Source: Telopea speciosissima (Eukaryota; Streptophyta; Magnoliopsida; Proteales; Proteaceae). Taken from it: 64,000 nucleotides of DNA. Position 1 is the stretch's first letter, and the number at the start of each line of letters is the position of its first letter. Under the pieces are notes generated by a model. It had not been told where the DNA came from and did no database searches. It saw nothing but the letters and a program-made list of their open reading frames with translations. A program made the translations under genes and the position numbers. Shown piece after piece: positions 10,565 through 23,049 of this stretch. The stretch is taken from contig NC_057917.1 in the NCBI RefSeq assembly GCF_018873765.1, positions 55,176,464-55,240,463 on the forward strand, written 5' to 3'.

Positions 10565-13256
10565 TTGTAACTCATGTACCTAAAGGTGTCAAACGAGATA
10601 TAGTTGGTTCGATTTAGTTTTGATTGATTTTTTTTCTTCGGTTTCTCTATGTATTGTAAAAGCCCAATTTGATAGCTATCAGTCCAATCAGTTTTGGTTA
10701 ACTATTGGTTTTTGCTTTTTTTTTTTTTGTTTTGGTATCAATTGGTTTTTGGTTTTTTCAATGCTCCCTTACTAGTCAGGTCTCATTTTTCACATATAAA
10801 AAAAATCTTGAATTTTATCGGTTTTTTTTCTTTCTCAATTTCAGATTTTTTTGTATTTTAAAAAACAAATTCAAATTTAAGACCCTAATTCAATCATATG
10901 GTCATCTTATATTGTTCACTTTCTCTAGTATTTTTCAGTTATACACAATTTTCAAAAGAAAAATTTTAAGTCATTTTCTTTTGCTATCTATTTACACATG
11001 CAAAGTCAGCTTGAGTCCAAAATTGACACATAGGTTCGAGAGAATAGGGCATACTTCTCACCAAAATTTAGATTACATGGCAAACCACTAACCTTGTTTT
11101 AGAAGGCATGCTAATTTAAAAATTATAGACAACATTCTATTATTAATGATTACATCCTCCACTAACTTAGTTGATGTGTTGTCCATATCATCACTAATTC
11201 ATATATTAATATTCACTTCAATGTGTACTATTCTCAAATTTGCATAAAAAGAAAATTTCTCTTGGAGAAGAAATAAAATTAACTATTGATATAATGACCT
11301 ACTAATTGATTGAGATGGACTAGTAAATTTAATTGAAATATGAATACTTTAGAAAACTTCTTCATCTATCAATCAATCAAAACAACTAAATCATCTCTAC
11401 TTGTAGCAAAAGTAACTTATGGTGGAGTCTTTTTATCATTGTCAATGTCAAAAACCCTTTTCCCAAATTATTATAACTTAAGGCAAAAGTTTCTCTAGAT
11501 GGCCGTTGGGTGCATTTAGAAACATAAGTAATTAGTATACACCTAATTCTGTTAAATCAAAGATGATGCTGCCGTTTTGACCATTGATATATTGGGAATG
11601 CAATGGATTAACCATATTTATGATTCCAATTATAAATTCAATCACTAAACCTAATTGGTATGTTCGCTCACTCCTAACTAATCCAAACATTCTTGTACAT
11701 CCTTTCGGCAATCCTTAATTTTGTAATGTTTTAGGCTGTGTTTGGTATGCATCCTCGGAATAGATTTTGGGTCTGGAACCCATTCTAAAATCCGATTATT
11801 ATCTACTTTTTTCGCTTTCAAAATGTGTTTAGAACTAGAATCTATTCCAAAAATATATGCTAAACAGCCTTCATGTTAGTAAGGGACTTGGGGTATACTC
11901 ATCCACAAAATTTCAACCTCATTCGATATACCACATAATAGAAAATAAGCGTTCGTCCAGCTATTTTTCTAAGCATATCCAGTGAGAGAACCTGGACACA
12001 ATTTGAATATAACTATTGTCATCGAGGAAAAAATGGTTCTTAACTGCTTATAGCTTTCAATATAAGATTTTTATTTTTTTTAATATTAATTTTCTAATCA
12101 AGTAAACCCATTTTACTTTTATTTTACTAAAAATAAGTGCATGCAATGCTGGTAAAACCAATATTCAAACACAGTTTTAATTTAGTTATTAGTTAACATC
12201 TTCATATAATTATTGAGTTAGTAGGTGATAGAGATCATTAACTATGCACCATAAACTATAATTCTTTGTAAAATTGTTTGCTATTTAATACCATAGCCTT
12301 AGGTAGATGTTGACAATGGAGCCAACCATAGAAACATGACTTCTAGGGCTGATCGTAATATAGATAAATCTTGCTTAATGGAACATTTCTACCTCTAAAC
12401 AACTTGAGTGGACTAAGTTGTTCACGTAATGCACATACAAAGACCATTGCCACCACACAATCCCTTGCCCCTATAGTAAGGTAAGGTGCACATGAGTTGA
12501 CTCAATTGAGGGACTTGAGGGTAGCAAGTTATAGGTTGTTATTGTCTTCATGAACCAGCCTTCGAAGTAATTTTCACTTGAATTTGAACTGCATAAGTAG
12601 GGAGGATGGGAATATAACAGAAATTTAATTTTTATAGCCACTATTGTGTTTCCTTGTTAGTCTTTTTGAAATTTTTTTTTTTTAATCTTGTGTTTATTTA
12701 AGAAAAGAGAAAAAGATGACTACGCAGATGATGTGGGGATTTCTTTTCACAAGTTTTCACATAATGAGCTGTGGACCTACACTGATACTCTCTCTCACAT
12801 CAAATATCATGTGGTACTCTCTACTGAATGAAGTCGTTTCCATGTAGTGATTGATGTATTGTCAAAGATTTCTCCTACATGTTCACATGGCAACATGGTA
12901 AAGCCGTGCTCACATGAAAATGTTAAAAATATAGATAAATATTGATTTTGAATTCCAACCCTAATCATGTTATCACATTATAGTTATATTCATGGTTTGA
13001 GATATCGGTGTCGGATCACTTGTATCTGGCGATTCATATTGGTATTGCTAGCCATCTATTCCCAATCAGAATTTTTAGGAAAACCAAGGGCTAACCTGTG
13101 TGATGTGGGCTAATCCGTGTCAATATAAGTGACCGATACCTGATTCGATACCATGCACTAAAACCATGGTTATATTTGGGGTCCAAACCAAAAGGAAAAA
13201 GGGAATAGGAATTACATGTTATTTTACCACAAAAAAAAAAAAAGAAGTACCAATTT
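10565..13256. other. AT-rich intergenic DNA; no gene recognised
   Basis: The first part (10575-10760) has the GGTGTCAAA start and 'TTGGTTCGATTT'-rich composition seen in plant hAT-type repeats, but no matching right end was found. The rest shows no frame above background, no clear repeat and no RNA gene. Confidence 0.5.
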
Positions 13257-13432
13257 GGATCCTCTACTGTTGAGCTGCCCGGCAGGATGGTACTGCCGAG
13301 ACACAGTGAGGCAGTGAATGACCGCCTTACCCCTGCCCGAGTGCCTTGCCCAAGCAAGGGTGAGGTGGTCATTCCCCGCTTTATTGTGTCTCGACAGTAC
13401 CGTCCTACCGGGCAGCTCGGCAGTAGAGGATC
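13257..13432. mobile_element. Foldback MITE, family A copy 1
   Basis: An inverted-repeat hairpin. The left arm GGATCCTCTACTGTTGAGCT (13257 onward) pairs with the right arm ending GGCAGTAGAGGATC (~13432). The inner arms share a GGTACTGNCGAGACACA segment and its complement. A second copy lies at 32251-32418, which confirms a dispersed family. Confidence 0.8.
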
Positions 13433-13539
13433 TGAATCAAGGAAGTACACGTTGTTAGTGTGTCCTACCCCCTCTCACAATCCTTTTTTATTCCTCGTTA
13501 AATGTATGAATTCCTTTCTCTCTGCTCATTAAACTTGTG

Positions 13540-13735
13540 GGAAAAAAGAACACTGCCCGGTAGCAAGGCTCCTACGTCCAAACATAAAAGTATGTGAAAT
13601 TACTACCCCGTCCCTTGTGAAACCAAAAATCTCATCCATGTTGATTCCCCTGTGCACGTTCTCATTGACCCCCTCACTTGTGCAAAGCTACACGAGCTAC
13701 ATGACCAGGCAACGATCTCTTGCCCCTTTCGTTGC
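13540..13735. repeat. Dispersed MITE-like repeat, family B copy 1
   Basis: Shares the segments CCAAACAT, 'ATCTCATCCATGTTGAT' and 'GTGCACGTTC(T/C)CATTGACC' with 22600-22760, and related segments with 61815-61965. It is non-coding, with ends less well defined than the foldback copies. Confidence 0.55.
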
Positions 13736-13739
13736 CTAT

Positions 13740-15440
13740 GACAATATACATAAGGATTTAGTTCATAACCAATACCGTTATGTATCGGTTCAATTCTAGA
13801 TCAAAATACTATTTTTTTCATAATACAAAAACCCAATATCCTTATTAAATCGGGCTACCGATATCAATCAGGTACACAAACCGGCCGATCCAAAACTGAT
13901 TCCAAAAACCATGAATATAAAGAGGCAAAATCGCATTTCTTTTCTTGTGCAGTCAGCATCATTTCCGGCTGGAGTACACAATGAAGGCTTTATGGGTGGG
14001 TCAGTGGGTTACCGTGTGACTTAAAAGGGTAGTGAGAAACCATTCTTTATAATTCTTTGCACTTGTTTTTCCACTTTCCATACCATATTATGTGAGTTAG
14101 CTTCGTCCAAGTCTTTCTCATTCTTTTTCCCATTATAAAAGCCCCATGATTTTGCTTCCACTCTATTCTTTTAAACTCTTTCACATGTCTCACATTGTCC
14201 CATGCACTCAAAAACAATTTGTATCTTAATCATCATCTTTTATTTGTGATTAACAAGTTAAAGGACCTGTTTTTTTTTTTTTTTTTTTTCTTTTTCCTTT
14301 TCATCTGAACACCTCTATGTTGTTCCCATTATGTGATCCACCAATTCGTCCATCTGAACTGATTAACATTAATTTGAGCGGATTGGCAACGGGATCAGTC
14401 TCAATTCCAATTTTGCGAGAATCGGTCAAAATTGGCCTAAACCCTAGAAATTTAATATAAATTACTTGGAATCAGAATCGGATTTAGTCGATTCCAATCC
14501 AATCACCTATCGTTTAAAAAATCGGAGTTAGATCAGATTGGTCGAATCAATTGATTCAGATCAAAATCGTCCATGATCGATCATGATTCCGATTGATTTG
14601 ACACGATTGATTCTTGAGTCCAAACCCTAATATCACTGAGTTTTCAGATCTAAGGGCCGATTCTAAGGTTTTCTAGGATTGATTTCGACTTTTCAATGCA
14701 ATGCCTGATTTAGAGTGGAATCAAGAAAAACCAGACCTAAGAAATGAGAGTTATGTTATTTCAAGTTATAATCCAATCCAACATTTGAAAAAGGGAGGGG
14801 AGCCTCCTCATGTGAAGCATTTTACAATGAATCACAATCCACAACCCTTCTTTGATTAAGAGAATTGAACAGCTAAGGGTCAAGCTAGTTCGTGGGGGCA
14901 TGTGAATGAATAAAGACAAAAGTAGGGGGGAAATGTATATTTTGTGTAATTAATTTAAGATAAAATGATAAATTATATAAAAAGATAAAGCACTCATGCT
15001 TTCATGGCCTAGCTAGTCAAACGTTTGGTTTGATCTGGTTTCGATTGAGTTACTGAACCAATCGTAACCAAATCATTAAGGAAGTTTTCGGTTTCAGATC
15101 GATTTGGTTCGATTTCTTATTTGTTTTTTTATAATCATGATATTATCAGGTTCGGTCTGGTTTATTTTCAGGTTTACATGTATACATTAGGAAATTAATG
15201 GGAAAACCTTGGTTTTTTCCCCTTATTGAATTGCAAATGATCTGGTCTTGGTATTTAATTGGGTTTCGTCTAATTTTTTGTTTGGTTCAATTCAGTTTGA
15301 TTTCCATTTCTACCGGTTCCATAAACTTCAGATGGGTCCGAAACTTTAACAGAAAGGTCATTCTAATAGGTAGGTTAGACATGCAAAGTTTGATCCAATT
15401 CTGACAGTTGGATCTTAAGTTATGGAGAAAATGAATGTTG
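13740..15440. other. Intergenic DNA with degenerate repeats; no gene seen
   Basis: Contains stretches rich in 'GATTCGGATT/GGTTCGATT'-type sequence (14340-14640 and 15010-15380), which resemble the interiors of plant hAT-like repeats. No ends could be assigned. A poly-T run is at 14270-14290. Confidence 0.45.
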
Positions 15441-15830
15441 CTCGATCGAGTAGCCCTAAGCCTATACACAATGTTGGTGAAATAACCACCCTGCCCCATG
15501 TTGGATGCGTAGACGGGCGCTTCCCTTGGCCATTGTGCCAACGCAGGGGTCACGCGATCAAACAATGTTCTATCTCTCTTAAGTAAATCTTGTATTCTTA
15601 ACTCCTACTCTTATTCTAGGCCCTTTAAAATGGCGTATTACGATGAAGGAGAAATATTCTCTACGGGGGAATATATCAGTCATGCCCAGACACAATGGGG
15701 GCAAAATGACTACCCTACCCCCCCTCTGAAAGGCAAAAATTCCAACCCCAAGATGCTTACATGCATGTTTTCATTGGCCCACACATGTAAGGACCACGCT
15801 CTCCTTACAATGAAAACCCAAAAAACCATA
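15441..15830. repeat. Probable family B MITE relics
   Basis: Two stretches, about 15446-15560 and 15665-15805, carry diverged versions of the family B core (TGCCCAGACACA, CATTGGCCCACACATGTAAGG and CCATTGTGCCAACGCAGGGG). The resemblance is by eye and partial. Confidence 0.4.
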
Positions 15831-16049
15831 GATGTAACATGTATAGAACCCAACTCAAGCCTTATTTCCACTAAAATAAACCCCTTTCTAAGGTTTTCAT
15901 GCACCAAATACCCCTTTTTAAAGGGGATGCTCCAAGACCAAGGGCTCAAAGCTGTTGCGTCAAGAACTCGTCGAGTGGTCCTACGAGTGCTGTCACCTGC
16001 AAGAGGACCAAGTAAGTCACTAGAGAGAACTGGTGTGGTTCCGACCTAG

Positions 16050-18103
16050 GGCTCTCCGATGCCAAAGTGAGATCTTCTGAGCAAACAGATGAATAGAGAT
16101 TATTCAAGATGAGTTGAGGGTGTGAGATACTTCTCTTTTATAGTAGTGCATGGCGGAGTGGAGAGTCCCTAGTTGATGTGGAGTCTTCTTCGTAGGTGGA
16201 GGTTTTCCTGAGTAACAAGGCTCCTCTCTGGTTGGTCGTCTTCCGGCGAGATTTAGAGTCCCAGTAGGGTTGTCCTTCTAGATGGATAGATCCTTCCGGA
16301 GGGATAGATCCTTCTGGATGACTAGGTCCTTCTTGAGTCCATATGGGTTACGTGAGTAGTAAGCCAGGCTCCGGAGTCCTGCAGAGGTGGTCATCTTGTT
16401 GTTGATCTAACTCGTATTTATATCCCGTTGGAATACGTTGCCTTGGAGGAAAGGACGTCCAGGTGGATCTTCTTTCTTAGGGACATGTGGCATTTTCCGA
16501 TTGGTGGGGATGATTTATGGTTCATCAAAGCCAATTAAAGTTAATGGGGGTACCTAAAAGCTATAATGGGGTTATTCATGAAATCGTAATATAGTATTTT
16601 TATTAGGTTAATGGGTACTTTGGAACATTAAAGTTTTGTAGCAGGTGAATGGGAATGTTAAAACAGGTATCTCCACCCTTGTATGTTTGGTCTGGACATC
16701 CTTCCTATTTTTACGGAGAGACTTTGGAAAGCTGTGTGATTTCAAACATATCCCTAAAAGACATGCCTTTTCATACAGACAAACTTAGTGACCTTTTAAT
16801 ATGTCTCAGTGGAAAAGACAAAGCCCATCTCTCAAATTCTTGAACACTCACTCCTTGGATGATGAGAGAGAAAAATGTTCAAGAAACTCAAATATTGTAC
16901 TTTGTTAAAACAAAATACTCAGGACATAATGGCAAGCCCTGCGTATATACGACCCCACAGACTCATATTAGTATTTGAAGTTCACGAGAACAGAGAAATA
17001 CTTAATATTATAAAGGGAGAGGGTTCTTTGGGCAAGCACTATAGGAGAGAAATGGTAGGGCAACAAAGTCATTTTATATGAAGAGGATAGAGATAAAAAA
17101 ACAAAAGAGCTACTGTATCCTCCCCTAGCTGTTTTTTTCTATTATAAAACCCACCTTTTCATTTGAAACCTCATAGTGCTTTAAACATATATAATTCGAT
17201 TGAAACCTTTTCAAAATTCAAGTATTCTGAGCTATGCTGATAGGGTCCAAGAAACATGCATCGCCTTTGTACACATTCTTTTATACTCTTCTCACATAAT
17301 AAACAGTGGGACTCACACTAGCACTCTTTCCTATTCTGATCATGTGGACCTCATATGAATGATACCATTCTCTAACCCCTCAGTATTTTAGCATACAAAT
17401 TCCTTCTTACACTGCCCCAATAGAGAAATCATCCCCCATAAACTTAATAGATTTCATGGGAATTCAGACATTTGTATCTTTCCATCAAACAAAAAAGAAA
17501 AAAAATTCAGACATTTGTATCTAGAGAATGACAATAGGTTATGTCGATATGGGAAGACAATTGAATATATATGTATTAGGGCTTAGAGTTATAAGACTTC
17601 TCTTTCTTCTACTGTTGATCGAGAAGCTTTCCTTGTACAAAGTGAGATGATGTTATTGAAAGGATCTGTGTAGGAAAGTGTTGCCAATGTTGAAACAGAT
17701 GGAATAATATTGGTTGAGTCGTATCTAAGTAGACAGTTTCCTTAAGGTCTGAAACCCCCCCCCCCCTTGTAATAGTGCAATCAAGGATTTTTTGTGTTTT
17801 TACCTCCAAGATAAATTAACCACAGAATCTCAGTTTTGATGCACACAGACTTTGATTATTAGGGAGCACAAGGCTAGGCTCACTAAATAGATTTTTAAAG
17901 TAAACTTTTAATGCAAATGAGAACCAGAGAAGGCAAATCAAAACTGGTAGTAGATCATTGCACAAAACAGTATGTATATAGTGGTATACTATTATTCACC
18001 ACTGTTTTAGAGAGGACAGTAACACAAAACAATAGCAGAGGGAAAAAATATGGGCATGGTTTCTTTGGGTTGTTTTCACAAGCAAAAAGTGTTTTTTTTT
18101 AAA
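16050..18103. other. Intergenic DNA; no gene recognised
   Basis: The part 16060-16500 is less AT-rich than its surroundings and has short direct repeats (GATAGATCCTTC twice near 16280-16310). This suggests decayed transposon sequence of unknown type. A poly-C run lies at about 17755-17766. The remainder shows no coding or repeat signal. Confidence 0.45.
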
Positions 18104-18206
18104 AATGTATGTATGGGTGCTATCTGTATGTGTATAGGTGCCTATACATGTATGGGTACATCTATACAAATATAGATGTGTACCTGTATGTATGGGTACT
18201 CTCATG
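18104..18206. repeat. Degenerate minisatellite of GTATGGGTA-like units
   Basis: Imperfect repeats of GTATGGGT/GTATAGGT/TACATCTATA run up to the hAT insertion point. Similar sequence resumes after 18794 (TATCTATATATGGTATCTTT), so the hAT element split the array. Confidence 0.6.
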
Positions 18207-18786
18207 TAAGGGTGTCAATTTGGGACTAGAATTGGGAACCGTCCTGCTAAAACCCGGTACCGGATCGTCCTATTCATAAACAGAACGGTACTGAGATCTG
18301 ATTTTGGTACCGAATAATAAATGGAACTAGATGGTTCTGGGACGGGATTCCCAAGGGTACCAACACCGAAATATCAATTAAGTCTCAAAACCATTTGTAC
18401 TCTTCCAAAGGGTCTATTTCATGTTATTGTATTGAAGGTATATGGCAGTAGTTTGTCCTCACTAAGTCTTAGACTTCGTTTTGAGAAACTTACATGTGAT
18501 CTTAGCGAGTTTGAAGAAGTAAAACAATGAAATTCATCTTGGATTTGTACTCTAAGTTGCTTTCTAATAATGGAACCATCTCGCAACCATTAAATTTCTT
18601 CTCCCTTTTTTGTCGGGCTTAGAACCGTTTAGGAATCGGTACCGTCCTGTCTCGTTAATAATCGGGACTGAGACTTAGGTTTGGTCACGTTTACTAAATG
18701 GGATGGTACTGGGATTGGCACCTTCGATACTGATACCAGTGTGGACCCGTCCCGAATGTTAAGAACCATCCCAATTGACACCCTTA
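18207..18786. mobile_element. Non-autonomous hAT element with 8-bp TSD
   Basis: The ends are TAAGGGTGTCAATT and its complement AATTGACACCCTTA. Both sides carry the 8-bp duplication CTCTCATG (18199-18206 and 18787-18794). An 8-bp duplication and a T(A)AGGGTGTCAA end are diagnostic of hAT. At 580 bp it has no transposase. Confidence 0.9.
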
Positions 18787-19365
18787 CTCTCATGTACTTA
18801 TAACTAGGTATCTATATATGGTATCTTTACATATGGATACTTTACATTGTAATTTGAACACGGAGCCAAAACTTACAATATAGAAAAAGATAAATTTGAC
18901 TTGACCCACACCAGACTTCAGCTTGACGAGCGCATGTGAAAAGCACCCCGGACCAAACCCCTCACCCCAGAAGAGAGATACCTCTGTTACCAAAACAAAA
19001 AATGAGATAACTCTAAATTACAATCATTAATTTCTTCATATGCCAGTTCCTTTATTATATTTGATGCTTAGCGCGCAACCTTCTCTTGTGATAAATTAAT
19101 ATCAGACTTGCTTTGTAATCAAGCAAAATCATTGCATTTCATACTTTTTAACTCTCTCTCTCTCTCATGTTTGTTCTTATAACTTAGTTCTTAACTAATT
19201 TAAGGTATCAGCAAAGGATCACCAACGGTTTCAAGCTTCTAATGCCATTATTTTCAAGGCCCACATACATGCATTAAAGAAGTGGGGCCGGAAAGAAAAG
19301 ACAAGATGAAAGCTGTAGAAAGTGATAAGAAATGAGTAGAGACCGTGTTGGGCGTTACTAGAAGA

Positions 19366-19859
19366 CGACAACAACAACAACCATAACCTTATCCCAATTA
19401 AATGGGGTCGGCTACATGGATCCTATAGAGGCTAAGATAGTAGAAGAGATAAGAGAAGTAAAAGAAAGTAGAAGGAAGTAAAAAAAAGTAAAAGGAAGAA
19501 GAATGGAAAATAGGAAAGGAAAAAGTCGAAGCAGTAGTCAAAGCAGCATCCCAATGAACATTCCCCTACAAAGGGTCGGCTACACGGGTCTTTGTCTTCC
19601 AAACAACTCTATCTGCGGTCATATTAGGGTCGAGCCCTACCACATGCATATCATTTCTTACCATTTCTCCAATAGTCATTTTAGGTCCGCCCTTACTTCT
19701 TTTAGCTCCGTCAAACTGAATCTGGTCACTCTTTCTTACCGGTGCATCCCAAGGTCTCCTTTGGACGTGACCATACCACCTCAAGCGGCTCTCACGAAGC
19801 TTGTCTTGGATTGGTGCAACTCCCAAAGTGGTTCTAATACAAGTATTCCTTACGCTCAA
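19366..19859 (-). mobile_element. 5'-truncated L1-type LINE, 3' end
   Basis: The minus-strand frame (19859-19566) has GVAPIQDKLRESRLRWYGHV and QRRPWDAPVRKSD, the conserved C-terminal tail of plant L1 reverse-transcriptase proteins. The 3' end reads GGATCCATGTAGCCGACCCC, then ATTTAATTGGGATAAGG and a TTG-repeat tail (19366-19385 on the plus strand). Most of the LINE upstream of this is missing. ACTAGAAG at the tail side and ACTAGAGA beyond the truncated end may be the remains of a target duplication. Confidence 0.85.
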
Positions 19860-19905
19860 GCGACTAGAGACCTACTAAAAATATGTATCAATATTTTTAT
19901 TTAGG

Positions 19906-20314
19906 AAAAAAGGCGGGCATGAGACTGTAGTTTACATTTCCCTTTGCAGACTCAATCTTTCTCATTTCTCCTCATTTGATGATGTGAGTCCTCATATATA
20001 CGAATTGATACCCACCAAAACTCTTTTCCTATAAAGGCAGACATGAGACTACAGTTTGCATGCCCCTTCGTAGATTCAATTTTTCTCATCTTTCCTCATT
20101 TAATGATGTGAATTCTCATACATACGAATTGACACCCATCGAAACTCTTCTCCTAAAAAGGCAGGCATGAGATTGCAGTTTGCATGCTCCTTCACAAACT
20201 CAATCTTTCTCATCTCTCTTCATTTAATGATGTGAGTTCTTATTCACCAAAAAAAAAAAATGATGTGAGTTCTCATGTATACAAATTGACATCCACCGAA
20301 ACTCTTCTCCTTCT
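19906..20314. repeat. Tandem repeat, three to four ~125-bp units
   Basis: Units starting at about 19910, 20034 and 20157 each contain AGGC(A/G)GGCATGAGA, a CAATTTTTCTCAT-like middle and TTTAATGATGTGA, then CGAATTGACACCCA(C/T)CGAAACTC. The last unit has an A-rich insertion near 20248. No coding. Confidence 0.85.
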
Positions 20315-20375
20315 CTAGGCGTGTATGATGTCAATATAAGGGGGTGATGTGTTGATTCCTCTCCCATTTATTTAA

Positions 20376-22094
20376 GGGAAAATTACACTGCCACCCCCTG
20401 AGGTTTGTATTAAATACAGAGCAACCCGCTGTGTTTCTAAATTATACAGCCACACTCCCTGAGTTTTGGTTAGTTGTTACAGTCAGCCCCACTCCGTTAT
20501 ATCATTCCCGTTAAGTGGTAAGGTGTTGATAATTCATGACATAAAATGACTAATAAACCCCTATTAGGGGTGAGCTTACCACCCCCTTCCTATCCTCTCA
20601 TTACTCCATCTCCGTTGCTCACATTTTGCAGTTTTGATTCTCCATCTCCATCAGTTTCTCGCCCATTCCCTCTTTCTTTCTCTCGTTCACACCCTTTGCT
20701 ATTGAAGCATAGTGTCTCTTGCAATTTTTTAATTCAACATTCTGCAGAACTGATGTATAAATGAATACCTGCAACTCCATCGCTAACCTGCAACTCCTCG
20801 CAGAACAGAGGAGTCCCTCACCACTTCTCTCCCCTTCCCATCCTCTCATTACTCCATCTCCGTCGCTCACATTCTGCAGTTTTGATTCTCCACCTCCATC
20901 AGTTTCTCGCCCATTCCCTGTTTCTTTCTCTCGGTCACACCCTTTGCTATAGAAGCATAGTGTCTGTTGTTGAGACTTAGGAGAAAAGCCGTTGCAATTT
21001 TTTTATTCAAATTCATTCTCCTCTTTGATGAATCTGACCAAAAACCTTACCCTTCAAATGACTGATATCATTGGGCGAAGTCTTTGGGATTGTTTACTCA
21101 TCAAATGCTCCAAAAGTTAAGTTAAAAGCGGCATGGAGTTGGAGAAGAACTAAATCTCTTCCGGTAATTTGTAGCAATCGATACTGCTCTTACGACTTCA
21201 TTCCCTTACCCTGCCTATTGTCAAAAACTTTACCCCATGAATCATGATAAGACGAGTTTCTCAGATTAAGATTTTGGTTAGTAGAAGGGAAGAGGTGAGG
21301 TCTGGTGGGGGTGTTCTCATGTAGTGGAAGGAAAATGGAAGAAATAGAAAAAGAGAAGGAGAGGGTTCGGTGGTGATGATTGTTGGGAGTTAAAGTGGGA
21401 AAGCAAAATCAGATAGACGGTGAATGAGGTTCTTGTTAGTGGAAGGAAAGAGAAGAATATAAGAAGGGGATGGATTAAAGGGTTAAATTAGTGGAAGGAA
21501 AGAGATGAAGTGGGTAGGTCCAGAGGCAAAAGGAAAATAAGAGGTTTCGGTTTGGACTGTGAAATAGAGAATGGGATTGGATGATTTCAGTTATGAAATG
21601 GAGATGGTGAATGACCGATTGAGTTTCAGAGGGTGGATGGAGATCTGAGATTGGAAGATTTGGCTGGGATTTCAAATAGGTTCAGGTAATTGAATTTCAC
21701 GGTCGTAGTTTGACCTGAAGACTAGGGCATCTAGATGGGTGAAAGTAATAGCAGATTGGGTTTGCAAGTTTTTTAGGGCTAGCAGCGAATGAATGAGAGC
21801 GGGGAAAAAAATCCGAGAGAGAATAGAGGGAGAAGAGATGAGGGAGAGATGACATATGTGGTGGAGTTGTAGGTAGCGATGGAGGCAACTTCAAATTTGG
21901 GGAAGAAGACAACAGTAAAAAGGGTTTGTCTTGCAATAGGTTTTGGTTTATAATCTTAGAAGAGGGTAAAGTTGGTATTTAAAATGTATTATTTAACACC
22001 GTCCACTCATGGGGGTGTGGTTGTATAATTTAGAAACACAAGGGGTCATTTTGTATTTAATACAAACCTCAGGGGGTAACAATGTAATTTTTCC
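20376..22094. mobile_element. Non-autonomous Mutator-type element with 9-bp TSD
   Basis: The TIRs (about 20376-20468 and 22000-22094) begin GGGAAAATTACACTGCCACC and match in inverted orientation. The 9-bp duplication TTTATTTAA lies at 20367-20375 and 22095-22103. The TIR type resembles that of the element at 6449-7912. The interior has no transposase and no gene recognised; it is pyrimidine-rich on the left and holds a duplicated segment (20585-20718 and 20833-20966). Confidence 0.87.
20585..20966. repeat. Internal direct duplication in the Mutator-type element
   Basis: The segments 20585-20718 and 20833-20966 are nearly identical (CATCCTCTCATTACTCCATC through AGCATAGTGTCT), with a period of 248 bp. 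They may come from a captured 5' leader or promoter, but no gene could be named. Confidence 0.8.
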
Positions 22095-22330
22095 TTTATT
22101 TAAAAGTGTCTCTGATTAATTGCTATAATCCGTCCTAAAAAGGCTTATAGGTTGTATTTAAAATGTATTGTTTAATACCGTCCACTCATGAGGGTGTGGC
22201 TGTATAATTTAAAAATATAAGGGGTCATTTTGTATTTAATACAAACCTCAGGGGGTGGCAATGTAATTTTTCTTTTATTTAAAAGTGTCTCTGATTAATT
22301 GCTATAATCCGTCCTAAAAAGGCTTATAGG
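21971..22330. repeat. 180-bp tandem duplication spanning TIR, TSD and flank
   Basis: 21971-22150 and 22151-22330 are alike throughout, from GTATTTAAAATGTATT to CCTAAAAAGGCTTATAGG. Each unit contains the right TIR, the TTTATTTAA duplication and ~45 bp of host flank, so the duplication happened after insertion. Confidence 0.87.
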
Positions 22331-22599
22331 TTGTGTGGCCTTTACGTCTCTCCCTCCTCATACCTCCCCCTATATATCCACATGACCCCCCCCCCCCAAC
22401 CAAGCGTATTGCAGTTGAGTTGTGGAAATCATTTTTCAAGCCTGAACTATTTATGATGTTCCAAAATGAAGCTTTTGAAAAATTGTTGAAAAGTCAGCTT
22501 TGGCAAGATGAATGAAGCAAAAATGTAAGTAGTGGATTGCGTTTTTTTGTAGCATGTTAACTACTGAAGAGAAGGAAATAAATCCAAATGAGGAAAATG

Positions 22600-22760
22600 A
22601 ACCCTTAAAAGTCAGCGCGGTCCTTGTGCCCAAACATAGAAAGGCATGAAATGATCGTCCTGCCCTCATGAAAGGTTGAAATCTCATCCATGTTGATGTT
22701 TTTGTGCACGTTCCCATTGACCCTCGTAGTGGCACAGGGGCCAACACTGTCTTTTAGGAA
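22600..22760. repeat. Dispersed MITE-like repeat, family B copy 2
   Basis: Carries the family core CCCAAACATAGAAAGG, CTCATCCATGTTGATG and GTGCACGTTCCCATTGACCC, matching 13540-13735, and ends with a GGGGCCAACACTG segment like that at 61920-61935. Confidence 0.6.
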
Positions 22761-22859
22761 ATCCTCTCCCTAAAAAAATATTGAAAAATAGATAACGACA
22801 CTCTTTCTCTCCTTTTGGCATTGGACACGTGCTGTCTTACATAATACATGAAGAGTAAT

Positions 22860-23012
22860 TACTCTCCATGTACATAGAGATGATCTGGACTTGCTACCTA
22901 ATTGAATGGGTTCGCGTCGAGAAACAGCCTCTCCACGAAGTGGGGGTAAAGTTGTGCATACACAATGACCCTCCCCAAACCCCATAGTGGTGGGAACCTC
23001 GTGCGTTGGGTA
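22860..23012 (+). mobile_element. SINE-type repeat
   Basis: Ends in the segment GACCCTCCCCAAACCCC, then GGGAACCTCGTGCGTTGGGTA, a 3' motif shared by a common plant SINE family. A related 3' end is at 44580-44665. The 5' tRNA-like part is not clear. Confidence 0.5.
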
Positions 23013-23049
23013 CGTCCCTATCCAAATAGACTAGTTTGTCATACCCCCA

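Noticed and set aside
19906-20314. Regular direct repeats considered as a CRISPR-like array
   Set aside because: The units are contiguous ~125-bp tandem copies without unique spacers, and the DNA is plant nuclear.
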